A stretch of 64,000 nt of DNA. It comes from Sphingobium sp. WTD-1. Its GTDB lineage: Bacteria; Pseudomonadota; Alphaproteobacteria; Sphingomonadales; Sphingomonadaceae. The notes under the pieces are model-generated. The model saw only the letters and a list, made by a program, of their open reading frames with translations, did no database searches and had not been told where the DNA came from. The DNA is taken from positions 372,001 through 436,000 of the forward strand of contig NZ_CP119128.1 in assembly GCF_030128825.1 (NCBI RefSeq). Reading direction: 5' to 3'. This document shows, one piece after another, positions 49,273-57,540 of this stretch (position 1 is its first letter; every line of letters begins with the position of its first letter). A program made the translations under genes and the position numbers.

Positions 49273-50420
49273 CTGCCGACACGCACTCCGTTCTCAGCGG
49301 CCTCAAGCCGCTCAGCCGGCTCGATCATCCCCGCGAGATGATTCGTCAGTTCACGCCCAACTGGTTCGCCGCGACGATGGGCACCGGTATCCTCGCGCTC
49401 GCGCTGCCGCAGGTGCCCGGCATCGGGCCTTCGCTTAAACCCGTCGGCGAGGTGTTGTGGTTCTTCAATATCGCACTCTTCGCGCTGTTCGCCGGCCTTT
49501 ATGGCGCGCGCTGGGTGATGTTCGGGCACGAGGCGCGGCGCATCTTCGGGCATAACACCGTGTCGATGTTCATCGGCACCATCCCGATGGGCCTCGCGAC
49601 GATCATCAACGGCTGCCTCGCCTTCGGCATCGCACGGTTCGGGAATGGCATCGTACCGGTCGCACACGTCCTGTGGTGGATCGACGCCGCCATGTCGCTC
49701 GCCTGTGGCGTGCTGATCCCGTACATGATGTTCACCCGTCACGAGCACAGCCTGGACGGCATGACCGCGGTATGGTTGCTGCCGGTCGTCGCTGCCGAAG
49801 TGGCGGGCGCCAGCGGCGGGCTGCTCGCGCCGCATCTGGCCGATCCTCACGCGCAGCTCGTCACGCTTGCGACCTCCTATGTGCTGTGGGCCTATTCGGT
49901 GCCGGTCGCGTTCGGCATCCTCGCCATCCTCATCCTGCGCATGGCGCTCCACAAACTGCCGCAGGAGAGCATGGCGGCGTCCTCCTGGCTGGCGCTGGGA
50001 CCGATCGGCACGGGTGCTCTGGGCATGCTGGTGCTCGGGGCGGACGCGCCGGCTATCCTCGCGGCGCACGGGCTGGCCGGTATCGGTGCCGTCGCGCAAG
50101 GGATCGGCGTTGTGGCCGGACTCTGCCTGTGGGGCTTCGGCCTGTGGTGGCTGGCGCTCGCGACGCTCATCACCATCCGCTACTGGCGCGCCGGCGTCCC
50201 GTTCAACCTGGGCTGGTGGGGCTATACCTTTCCGCTCGGCGTCTACACCGTCGCCACCTTACGCCTAGGCACGACGCTGAACCTCGGTTTCTTCGGTTTC
50301 GTCGGCACGGTGCTGACAGTCGCGCTTGCGGCGATGTGGCTGCTCGTCGGCGCCAAGACGCTGGCCGGCGCATGGCGCGGCAACCTGTTCGTCTCACCCT
50401 GCATCGCCACCCCGAACTGA
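49269..50420 (+). CDS. TDT-family transporter (TehA/SSU1-like), possible sulfite exporter
   Basis: Protein of 383 aa with ten membrane helices. The N-terminal REMIRQFTPNWFAATMGTGILALAL is characteristic of the voltage-dependent anion channel/TDT superfamily, which includes the yeast sulfite pump Ssu1 and bacterial C4-dicarboxylate and tellurite proteins. Placed between a LysR regulator and sorAB, sulfite export is the best inference; substrate not proven. Confidence 0.85.
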   Translation: MTADTHSVLSGLKPLSRLDHPREMIRQFTPNWFAATMGTGILALALPQVPGIGPSLKPVGEVLWFFNIALFALFAGLYGARWVMFGHEARRIFGHNTVSMFIGTIPMGLATIINGCLAFGIARFGNGIVPVAHVLWWIDAAMSLACGVLIPYMMFTRHEHSLDGMTAVWLLPVVAAEVAGASGGLLAPHLADPHAQLVTLATSYVLWAYSVPVAFGILAILILRMALHKLPQESMAASSWLALGPIGTGALGMLVLGADAPAILAAHGLAGIGAVAQGIGVVAGLCLWGFGLWWLALATLITIRYWRAGVPFNLGWWGYTFPLGVYTVATLRLGTTLNLGFFGFVGTVLTVALAAMWLLVGAKTLAGAWRGNLFVSPCIATPN

Positions 50421-50509
50421 TCCGCCATGATGATCGGATCAGTCGGTCCGATCACTTGCGAAACGCCCCTTCGATCCGCCAGCGTGGCTGGCCACAGGAG
50501 AGCCTTGTC

Positions 50510-51745
50510 ATGGACAATTTCGACGCCGAACTGGCGAGTGAGACCAGCCGTCGCCGCTTTCTCAGGCATGCCGCGCTCGGTACCGCCGGCCTTGCCGCCG
50601 CGCCGGCACTGGCGCAGCAGCTCGTCGACCTGAAGCTGCCTGGCGGCAATGCCGAACGGCCGATGACCAGCGCCTTTCCCGGCAAGGGCAGCATGATCCT
50701 CCAGCGTGTCCATCCGCCCTTGCTGGAAACGCCGATGGACGTGTTCGACAAGTCGGTGTTCACGCCCAACGACCAGTTCTTCGTCCGCTGGCACTGGGCC
50801 GACATCCCGACCTCGATCGATGTCGAGACTTTCCGCCTCAACGTCTTCGGCCACGTCAACCGACCGCTGTCGATCAGCCTCGCCCAGCTGCTGCGCCTGC
50901 CGCGGGTCGAGATGGCGGCGGTCAACCAATGCTCGGGAAACAGCCGTGGGCTGTTCCAGCCACGTGTTGCCGGCGCGCAATGGGGCAACGGCGCGATGGG
51001 CAATGCCAAATGGCTCGGTGTGCGCCTGCGCGACGTGCTCGACCTCGCCGGGGTCAAGACAGGCGCGGTGCAGGTGCGCTTCGGTGCGCTCGATCAACCG
51101 GTCGTGGCGGGCGCCCCTGACTTTGAGAAGGCGCTCGACATCGACCATGCCCGCGACGGCGAAGTGATGATCGCCTTCGGCATGAACGGCGAGCAGCTGC
51201 CGCTCCTCAATGGCTTTCCCTGCCGGCTGATCGTGCCGGGCTGGTACTCGACCTATTGGGTCAAGATGCTGAACTCGATCGAGGTACTGCCCGGCCCCGA
51301 CGACCAGTATTGGATGGCCAAGGCCTACAAGATCCCCGCGACGCCGGGCGCGAATGTCGCGCCCGGCGCCAGAGACTTCCCGACTGTCCCCATCAACCGC
51401 ATGATCCCGCGCAGCTGGATGACCAGCCTGCCCGATGGCCAGACGATAGCCTATGAGGCATCGATCCCGGTCGGCGGCATCGCGATGGGCGGCGACTGCG
51501 GCGTCGCCAAGGTCGATGTATCGTCGGACGGAGGCCGCACCTGGTACAGGACGACGCTCGGAGCGGACGAGGGCAGGTACAGCTTCCGTCGGTGGGATGG
51601 TCGCGTGCCGCTGCGACGCGGTGCCAACCCGATCATGGTGCGCTGCTGGAACACCAACGGTGTCGCCCAGCCGATGAAGCCGATCTGGAACCCGGGCGGG
51701 TTCATGCGCGGCAATATCGAGACCACCACCATCATCGCGGCCTGA
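50510..51745 (+). CDS. sorA: Molybdopterin sulfite dehydrogenase, catalytic subunit (SorA-like)
   Basis: Protein of 411 aa with a Tat signal (SRRRFLRHAALGTAGLAAAPA). Sulfite-oxidase fold: the Mo-ligand Cys lies in AAVNQCSGNSRGLFQPRV (about 140), then the dimerisation domain with GYSTYWVK-like PGWYSTYWVKML and WNTNGVAQP. It oxidises sulfite to sulfate in the periplasm and passes electrons to the next gene's cytochrome c. ACAGGAG lies 9 bases before the ATG. Confidence 0.93.
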   Translation: MDNFDAELASETSRRRFLRHAALGTAGLAAAPALAQQLVDLKLPGGNAERPMTSAFPGKGSMILQRVHPPLLETPMDVFDKSVFTPNDQFFVRWHWADIPTSIDVETFRLNVFGHVNRPLSISLAQLLRLPRVEMAAVNQCSGNSRGLFQPRVAGAQWGNGAMGNAKWLGVRLRDVLDLAGVKTGAVQVRFGALDQPVVAGAPDFEKALDIDHARDGEVMIAFGMNGEQLPLLNGFPCRLIVPGWYSTYWVKMLNSIEVLPGPDDQYWMAKAYKIPATPGANVAPGARDFPTVPINRMIPRSWMTSLPDGQTIAYEASIPVGGIAMGGDCGVAKVDVSSDGGRTWYRTTLGADEGRYSFRRWDGRVPLRRGANPIMVRCWNTNGVAQPMKPIWNPGGFMRGNIETTTIIAA

Positions 51746-51757
51746 GGAGCGAGTAGC

Positions 51758-52240
51758 ATGAAGACCCCGTCTCCCGGCATCATGGCCGCTGGCCTGATCG
51801 GCCTGACCGGCATTATCCTCGTCTCGATCGGGGCGCCGAGCAGCCGCAAGGCGCCTGCCCCGATCTCCGAGACATCCGAGCCGGCACCGCCCACCAGCGT
51901 CTCAGCCCGCGGCTTTTCGCTCGCCTCGACCAGCGTCGACCTGCCGGTCGATGACGCTACCTACCCCGATGGTCCGCACGCCGACGTCATCAACGCCAAC
52001 TGCACTTCGTGCCACTCGGCCAGCATGGCGCTAACTCAGCCTGCGCTATCGGCGGACCAGTGGAAGGCGACCGTCACCAAGATGCGTGAGGTGTACAAGG
52101 CGCCGGTGGCCGAGAAGGACGTTGACGCGATCGTTGCTTATCTCACCGCTATGCCGAGCCAGAAAGCGGCACCCGCAACCGGCAAGGCACAGGATCCCGA
52201 CCCCAAGGTGGCTCCTGATGTCTCAGGTGGAACCGGATAA
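51758..52240 (+). CDS. sorB: Monohaem cytochrome c (SorB-like)
   Basis: Protein of 160 aa with an N-terminal anchor/signal (GIMAAGLIGLTGIILVSIG). One haem motif NANCTSCHSASM (about 80) and distal Met in VTKMREVY or YLTAMPSQ. It follows sorA by 12 bases. Predicted electron acceptor for the sulfite dehydrogenase. Confidence 0.88.
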   Translation: MKTPSPGIMAAGLIGLTGIILVSIGAPSSRKAPAPISETSEPAPPTSVSARGFSLASTSVDLPVDDATYPDGPHADVINANCTSCHSASMALTQPALSADQWKATVTKMREVYKAPVAEKDVDAIVAYLTAMPSQKAAPATGKAQDPDPKVAPDVSGGTG

Positions 52241-52303
52241 GCAAACCTCTCGCATAATCTAAAAAGGCGATTTCGACAGACGATCGGCAGCCTTCAGTAG
52301 GAC

Positions 52304-52316
52304 TTTTTCAACAGCC
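52304..52316 (-). repeat. IS end, inverted copy of 42671-42683
   Basis: TTTTTCAACAGCC, an exact 13-base inverted match to the IS end before the IS1182-type transposase. It cuts the HAD-like gene beginning at 52374, so it marks a real element boundary. Confidence 0.65.
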
Positions 52317-52374
52317 ACGGCCGCTTGCTCTCGGCAAGCGTGCCGTCGAGGTCGAAGGCGATCAGCCACTTCAT
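52317..52374 (-). pseudogene. 5' fragment of a HAD-superfamily phosphatase gene, cut by an IS end
   Basis: ATG at 52372-52374 overlapping the ATPase stop in ATGA. The first 19 codons read IAFDLDGTLAESKRP, the HAD motif I (DxDGT) with the usual N-terminus of HAD-IIB/phosphomannomutase-like proteins. The frame then runs into the IS end at 52316. No downstream part is seen in the window. Confidence 0.75.
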
Positions 52375-54872
52375 GCCGCCTTCCCTGCCGGATCGCGGTA
52401 GGCGAGCAGCCTGAGCGCATTGATGACGACGAGCAGCGTCGATCCCTCATGAACCGCCACCGCTGGCCCAATGCCGAGGCCGAGGATGGTAGCAGGCACC
52501 AGGAAGGCGACGACACCCAGGCTGACGAAGACGTTCTGCCGGATGATTCCACGGGTATGGCGGCTAAGACCGACTGCGAATGGCAGGTGCGCCAGATCGT
52601 CGGCCATCAGCGCCACGTCGGCTGTCTCCAGCGCAACGTCCGACCCCGCCGCGCCCATCGCGATGCCGACCGTGGCGCTTGCCATCGCCGGCGCATCGTT
52701 CACGCCGTCGCCCACCATCGCGACCTTGTCTTCGCCGGCGAGCTTCTTGATCGCGGCAACCTTGTCTTCGGGCATGAGGTCGCCCCACGCTTCGTCGATC
52801 CCGACTTCGTCGGCGATCGCTTCGGCGACTTTCTGGTGATCGCCGGAGATCATTATCATCCGCGACACGCCCATCTCGTGCAGCCGACGCAACGCGGTCT
52901 TGGCAGCTTCGCGAGGCGTGTCCATCAGGCCGATCGCGCCCAGGTCGCGGTCCCCCTTGCGGACCACCATTGTCGTGCGGCCGTTCTCGCGCAGCTTCGC
53001 GATTGCGTCCTGCGCGCCCTGCCCCAGCGCCGGAATGCCCTCACTTCCGAACATCTCGGCCTTGCCGATCCACACCGTCTCGCCATCCACGCTCGCGGTG
53101 ACGCCCCGACCGGTCAGGCTCTTGAGGTCGCCGGCAGTCGGCACGGCACGATCGTTCAGACGTTCGCGGCCGTCCTTGACGATCGCTTGGGCCAGGGGAT
53201 GGTCGCTCAACGCTTCGACGGCGACAGCCAGCGCCAGCAACTCGCCTTCATCGGCGCCATCGACGGGCACGACATCAGTGATGCGCGGACGACCTTCGGT
53301 CAGCGTGCCCGTCTTGTCGAAAGCGATCGCTTTGAGCGACCCGAGGTTTTCGAGCGGTGCACCGCCCTTCACGAGCACGCCGCCCCGCGCTGCACGGGCA
53401 ACGCCCGACAGGACCGCGCTCGGCGTTGCGATCGCGAGCGCGCACGGGCTTGCCGCCACCAGCACCGCCATCGCGCGATAGAAGCTGTCGCGGAACGGCT
53501 CGTCGACGACCACCCATGCGAACAGCAGGAGCACTGACAGGACCAGGACGGCGGGCACGAAGATCCGTTCGAACCGGTCGGTGAAGCGCTGCGTCGGCGA
53601 CTTCTGCGTCTCCGCTTCGCTCACCATCTTCACGACCTTGGCAAGCGCGCTTTCATTGGAACGGCGTGTCACCTCGATCTCGATCGCGCCGCCGCCGTTG
53701 ATCGTACCAGCAAAAACCCGGCTTTCCGCGTCGACTGCATCGGGCTTGGCGCGTGCCGCTGCGGCATCTGCGACCGGCACCTTGTCGACCGGGATGCTTT
53801 CACCCGTGACCGGGGCCTGGTTGATCGCGCTGGTGCCCTTGATGACGAAGCCGTCGGCAGGCAGGCGCTCGTTCGGGCGGACGATGGCAATGTCCCCGAC
53901 GACCATCTGCTCGACCGGGATTTCGCTGGTCTGCCCGCCGCGTCGCACGGTCGCGGTTTCGGGCGCGAGCTTCGCCAGCGCCTCGATCGCCTTCTTGGCG
54001 CGGCCCATTGCATAATGCTCAAGCGCATGGCCGAGGCTGAACAGGAACAGCAGCAGCGCACCTTCGGCCCATGCGCCCAGCGCAGCGGCGCCGGCCGCAG
54101 CGACCAACATCAGCGTGTCGATCTCGAACTTCTTCATCCGGAGGTTGTCGATCGCCTCGCGCAGCGTGAAGAATCCGCCGAAGAAATAGGCTGCGATATA
54201 GCAGGCGGTCGGCAGCCATTCGGGCGCGCCAGCGACCAGCCTCTCGATCGCGTAGCCGATCCCCAGCAGCGCGCCACAGGCGAGCGCGAAGATCAGCTCG
54301 GTATTGGGGCCGAGAAATTCGGCGTGGCTATGGTCGTGGCCATCGCCGGGGCCGTGCTTCTCTTCGCCCGCGCCGTGGCCCCCGGGGCCGTGGTCGTGGC
54401 CGGCATGTTCATCGGCAGCGACCCGCTTGCCCACCCTCACCTTCAGCTTGCGAAGCGCAGCGCGCACCTCCTCTTCGGTGGTTTCGCGGCGATCATATTC
54501 GACCCGGACAGACCCGCTGGTGCTGGCGCTTGCCTGGACCACGCCGGGCAAGGCGCACAGCGCATCGCTGACCGTGCGCGCCCGACGTTCGTGGTTGATC
54601 CCCGTCACCTGCCAGATCGCATGGCCGTAGCGCTCGGTGATTTCGGCACCTGCGGCGCGCACCATTTCGCGCAACCGTGGCAGCGGCAGCTTGGCGGCAT
54701 CGAAATGGATGCACAGCGCCGCTGGCGTGTTGCCGTCGAGACAGATCACATGCGCCCGCTCGACACCTTCGCGCTTTGACAGGGTTGATACGAGACGGTC
54801 CAGGCAGGCATCGGCCGCGTCAGGAAGGTCCGGCAACAACACTGGAATGTCGAGTTCGAGCTTGTCGTTCAT
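52371..54872 (-). CDS. Heavy-metal P1B-type ATPase (Zn/Cd/Pb class)
   Basis: Protein of 833 aa. Two N-terminal HMA-like beta-alpha-beta regions whose CxxC is absent, then a His/Gly-rich loop (HAGHDHGPGGHGAGEEKH, about 158-185). Eight membrane helices with SPCALAIATPSAV, catalytic DKTGTLTEG, SDHPLAQAI and GDGVNDAPAMA follow. SPC with this architecture fits ZntA-like Zn/Cd export, though copper cannot be excluded. GGAGG precedes the ATG. It overlaps the CDF gene upstream and the HAD remnant downstream. Confidence 0.93.
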   Translation of the reverse strand: MNDKLELDIPVLLPDLPDAADACLDRLVSTLSKREGVERAHVICLDGNTPAALCIHFDAAKLPLPRLREMVRAAGAEITERYGHAIWQVTGINHERRARTVSDALCALPGVVQASASTSGSVRVEYDRRETTEEEVRAALRKLKVRVGKRVAADEHAGHDHGPGGHGAGEEKHGPGDGHDHSHAEFLGPNTELIFALACGALLGIGYAIERLVAGAPEWLPTACYIAAYFFGGFFTLREAIDNLRMKKFEIDTLMLVAAAGAAALGAWAEGALLLFLFSLGHALEHYAMGRAKKAIEALAKLAPETATVRRGGQTSEIPVEQMVVGDIAIVRPNERLPADGFVIKGTSAINQAPVTGESIPVDKVPVADAAAARAKPDAVDAESRVFAGTINGGGAIEIEVTRRSNESALAKVVKMVSEAETQKSPTQRFTDRFERIFVPAVLVLSVLLLFAWVVVDEPFRDSFYRAMAVLVAASPCALAIATPSAVLSGVARAARGGVLVKGGAPLENLGSLKAIAFDKTGTLTEGRPRITDVVPVDGADEGELLALAVAVEALSDHPLAQAIVKDGRERLNDRAVPTAGDLKSLTGRGVTASVDGETVWIGKAEMFGSEGIPALGQGAQDAIAKLRENGRTTMVVRKGDRDLGAIGLMDTPREAAKTALRRLHEMGVSRMIMISGDHQKVAEAIADEVGIDEAWGDLMPEDKVAAIKKLAGEDKVAMVGDGVNDAPAMASATVGIAMGAAGSDVALETADVALMADDLAHLPFAVGLSRHTRGIIRQNVFVSLGVVAFLVPATILGLGIGPAVAVHEGSTLLVVINALRLLAYRDPAGKAA

Positions 54873-55477
54873 GACGACCTCCTTTCGCTTTTCTTGGTTT
54901 CGGCGCGCGCGTCGCGCAGGATTTCGACACCGCCCTTGATGGCGATGATGGCGGTGGCGAAGCCGACCAGCAGGTCCGGCCAATTGGTACCCAACCACAG
55001 CACCAGCACGCCGGCGATCAGGATGCCGCCGTTGGAAATGAAGTCGTTGAAGCTGAAGGTGGTTGCGGCCCGGAGATTGACGTCCGGATCCTTGAGGCGC
55101 TGGAGCAGCCGCAGGCAGAGGTAATTCACGACGCCGGCGATCGCGGACATGACCATCATGGTAGGTCCGATGGGCTCGCTGCCCTGCACGTAGCGCCGTC
55201 CGACATCGATCAAGATGCCGCCCGCGAAGATCAGCAGCATGACGCCCGAAGCGACCGCGGCGCGTGTCTTCCATGTCTGGCCCCGGGTGAGCGCCACAAG
55301 GCTCAGCGCATACACAGCCGTATCGGACAGGTTGTCGACGCCGTTGGCGATCAGCGCGCTCGAATCCGCGAAGAAGCCGGAAACGAAGAAGCCCGCAGCG
55401 ATCGCCGCGTTCAGCAGCAGGACGATCCACAGTGTGCGGCGCTCCTGCCCGCCATTGTTGTCGTTGCCCGGGATCAT
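54869..55477 (-). CDS. Cation diffusion facilitator-family transporter
   Basis: Protein of 202 aa with about five to six membrane helices and no cytoplasmic C-terminal domain, shorter than standard CDF proteins. Metal-site segments NGVDNLSDTAVYALS and SFNDFISNGGILIAG correspond to the CDF His/Asp helices, with Asn/Asp in the usual places. It should export divalent metal by proton exchange. It overlaps both the ZIP gene and the ATPase gene by 4 bases. Confidence 0.88.
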   Translation of the reverse strand: MIPGNDNNGGQERRTLWIVLLLNAAIAAGFFVSGFFADSSALIANGVDNLSDTAVYALSLVALTRGQTWKTRAAVASGVMLLIFAGGILIDVGRRYVQGSEPIGPTMMVMSAIAGVVNYLCLRLLQRLKDPDVNLRAATTFSFNDFISNGGILIAGVLVLWLGTNWPDLLVGFATAIIAIKGGVEILRDARAETKKSERRSS

Positions 55478-56160
55478 CCCATCATCTCCTCAAGTGTCAG
55501 CAGGGCCAGGAAGCCGACGAAAAACATCGAGCTGATGAGCGGGGTGTCGGGTTTCTCGTGCGCCTCGACCAGCAACTCCTCCGTGACGAGGTAGAGCAGC
55601 GCCATCAGCCCGAAGCTGAGGAAGCCGGCGATCATCACCGGCGACAGCGCGGCGACCGGCACGGCAGCGAGCGCGCCGATCGGCAGCAGCAGGGCCAATG
55701 CCGAGACGATCACGATGATGCGCAAGCGCGAGCGATAGGTTTCCGCCAGCTCGTCGGTCAGCGTCAGTCCCAGAAATAACACTTCCAGAGTGAGCGCGAT
55801 CGTCAGCAGGAGACCTGCCTTCTCGCCCGCCACGAAAGCGAGGCCGAGCACCAGGCCGTCGACCAGAATGTCGATGCCGATCGCGGCGAGTAGCGCCATC
55901 GGCCCCTTGAAGCGGGCCTCAAGAGCCTTGAGCCCCAGCATGGTCGCGACGCCCGCCGCCCCGCCGATCAACGTCGCGCTGGGCGATGCCTCATGCTTGA
56001 CCTGCGGCAGGATTTCGGTCGCTGCCGCCGCGAACACGACGCCGGCAGCGAGATGCTGTAGGCCCGCCACGAGGCCAGGTTTCAACTTGGTGCGGCTCGC
56101 GACAATCGCGCCGAGCACGACCGCCAGCACAGGCGCAAGCGTATAGAGCAGTGCCTGCAT
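55474..56160 (-). CDS. ZIP-family metal transporter
   Basis: Protein of 228 aa with about eight helices. Central ZIP motif GLQHLAAGVVFAAAATEILP (His and Glu of helix 4-like site) and DILVDGLVLGLAF, where the usual His of HDFIDG-type sites is replaced by Asp/Val. ZIPs normally import Zn(II). Placement in an export operon is unusual. First gene of the ZIP-CDF-ATPase unit. Confidence 0.85.
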   Translation of the reverse strand: MQALLYTLAPVLAVVLGAIVASRTKLKPGLVAGLQHLAAGVVFAAAATEILPQVKHEASPSATLIGGAAGVATMLGLKALEARFKGPMALLAAIGIDILVDGLVLGLAFVAGEKAGLLLTIALTLEVLFLGLTLTDELAETYRSRLRIIVIVSALALLLPIGALAAVPVAALSPVMIAGFLSFGLMALLYLVTEELLVEAHEKPDTPLISSMFFVGFLALLTLEEMMG

Positions 56161-56163
56161 TTC

Positions 56164-56577
56164 CTAGGACTCCTCCGGGGTTCGGTGGCAGACGCGGATC
56201 TTCCCGCGTCGCGTGAACGCGATCGATCCGCCCGCCACGACAGCCCGCGAATGGTCGCCGCGAAACTCGTCACCGGTTCGCTGCGCGCGCAGGATCTCGG
56301 TCCTGCCCTTCGGCAGCCAGGTGACGGCCATTTTCAAGCCGTCATCGATGAAGTCGACATCGGCGCGTGTGCCGTCGTCGCAGTACATGATGCGCTGCGC
56401 GATTAGTTTCGACGTCAGATGCTTTTCATGCGCCGGCTCGGTAGGCTGGGTCGGCGCTGGATTACACGCCCCTATAACCGCCCCGGAGACGAGAACGACG
56501 CCGAGGCGCGCGATCGCCAGACCGGCCCGATTCAGGCCGCACAAGGTTGTCACATTTGAAATCGACGTGTCAGACAT
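56164..56577 (-). CDS. Small lipoprotein with MliC-like domain
   Basis: Protein of 137 aa from the ATG at 56575-56577 (GGAAGAG upstream); a start at 56628 overlapping the upstream stop is also well supported. Lipobox AVIGAC. The mature part has YCDDGTRADVDFIDDGLKMAV and RGDHSRAVVAGGSIAFTRRGK, like the lysozyme-inhibitor MliC fold. Real role unknown. Confidence 0.65.
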   Translation of the reverse strand: MSDTSISNVTTLCGLNRAGLAIARLGVVLVSGAVIGACNPAPTQPTEPAHEKHLTSKLIAQRIMYCDDGTRADVDFIDDGLKMAVTWLPKGRTEILRAQRTGDEFRGDHSRAVVAGGSIAFTRRGKIRVCHRTPEES

Positions 56578-56624
56578 CGGTCTCTTCCGACGAAGCGCCC
56601 TGTGGCGTTCGAAGGCAGGGCAGT

Positions 56625-57002
56625 TCATCGCGTGCCTTCCTGCTCGCAGATCCGGGTACGGCCATCGCCTTCCACGATGGTGAGCTGCGACCCCTTGAAG
56701 GTCGCGGTGGCTGTTTCGCCGACATATTGCAGGCCCTGCGCTGGCGCGGTCAGCATCATCGGCGGTCCCCCGTTGGAGCGCCGCAAATCGATCTGCAGGC
56801 CGTTGTCCTTGTAATCGACGAACAGCGGTTCCCCGTCGGAACAGCGATATCTATGCCGCCCCATTTCCCCGGTCGCCACGGCGCTGTCGGACGAATGGAT
56901 CTGCTGCTCCGTTGGCGGGGCTGGCGGCTTTCTTTCCGAGCACGCCGCGAGCCCGACAACGAGGATGACGGCGGGCAGCACCCGCTTACAGTGCATCATC
57001 AT
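56625..57002 (-). CDS. Small lipoprotein with MliC-like domain
   Basis: Protein of 125 aa with lipobox VVGLAAC. The mature part YRCSDGEPLFVDYKDNGLQI, then GETATATFKGSQLTIVEGDG and a late Cys, resembles the MliC pattern and its neighbour at 56164-56577, so the two may be a duplicated pair. AGGAGG stands before the ATG triplet. It overlaps the SRPBCC gene stop by 4 bases. Confidence 0.65.
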   Translation of the reverse strand: MMMHCKRVLPAVILVVGLAACSERKPPAPPTEQQIHSSDSAVATGEMGRHRYRCSDGEPLFVDYKDNGLQIDLRRSNGGPPMMLTAPAQGLQYVGETATATFKGSQLTIVEGDGRTRICEQEGTR

Positions 57003-57487
57003 CGCGCCTTCCTCCTGCAGCGGAAGGGGACGCGCTGACGATTGATAGCCCGGGCAGGCTGACCTACCCGCCAGCGGAGATAGGTTGCGAGGCGATCGTC
57101 AGATTCGACCATCAGGGATCGCAGGCGGCGCAACATCATCGCCGCGAACGGCAGGGAGAGCGCCCCGCGCAGCGTGCAGCTATGCGTTAGCCTGGTGCCG
57201 CCATCGTCCCCCGCCAGCTCGTACCGCTCTTCGAGCGTGAACAGATAGGGGATGCCGCAGGACCAAGCGAAGGCGTGCGGTTTATCGAATCGATCAATCC
57301 GTGCTGGCGTCCGAATTGGCCGGGTGATGCCCTGGATCGCAAAGGTGCATTCTGTGTCGCCGAGCCGGGACGGATCATCGAGAAATACGAGCGGACTCCA
57401 CGCCCGGCGATGATCCGGATCGGTGAGTGCCGACCAGATGCGCAGTGGCCCGCCGTGAAGCATCGAGCTGGTTATGGTGCGAGGCAT
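56999..57487 (-). CDS. SRPBCC (START-like) superfamily protein
   Basis: Protein of 162 aa. N-terminal RIWSALTDPDHRRAWSPLVF and central RYELAGDDGGTRLTHSCTL are typical of polyketide cyclase/START-like lipid-binding folds. GGGAG lies 8 bases before the ATG at 57485-57487. First gene of a short unit with two lipoproteins; function unknown. Confidence 0.75.
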   Translation of the reverse strand: MPRTITSSMLHGGPLRIWSALTDPDHRRAWSPLVFLDDPSRLGDTECTFAIQGITRPIRTPARIDRFDKPHAFAWSCGIPYLFTLEERYELAGDDGGTRLTHSCTLRGALSLPFAAMMLRRLRSLMVESDDRLATYLRWRVGQPARAINRQRVPFRCRRKAR

Positions 57488-57503
57488 ATCCCCATCTCCC
57501 AGA

Positions 57504-57538
57504 GATGGGCGGGGCGATCGCGGATCGCCCCGCCCATC
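57504..57538 (-). terminator. Strong hairpin after czcA
   Basis: Perfect 16-bp arms beginning GATGGGCGGGGCGATC around a three-base loop, directly after the czcA stop. Stable enough to end transcription though the U-tract is short. It may equally insulate the SRPBCC unit. Confidence 0.65.
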
Positions 57539-57540
57539 CA

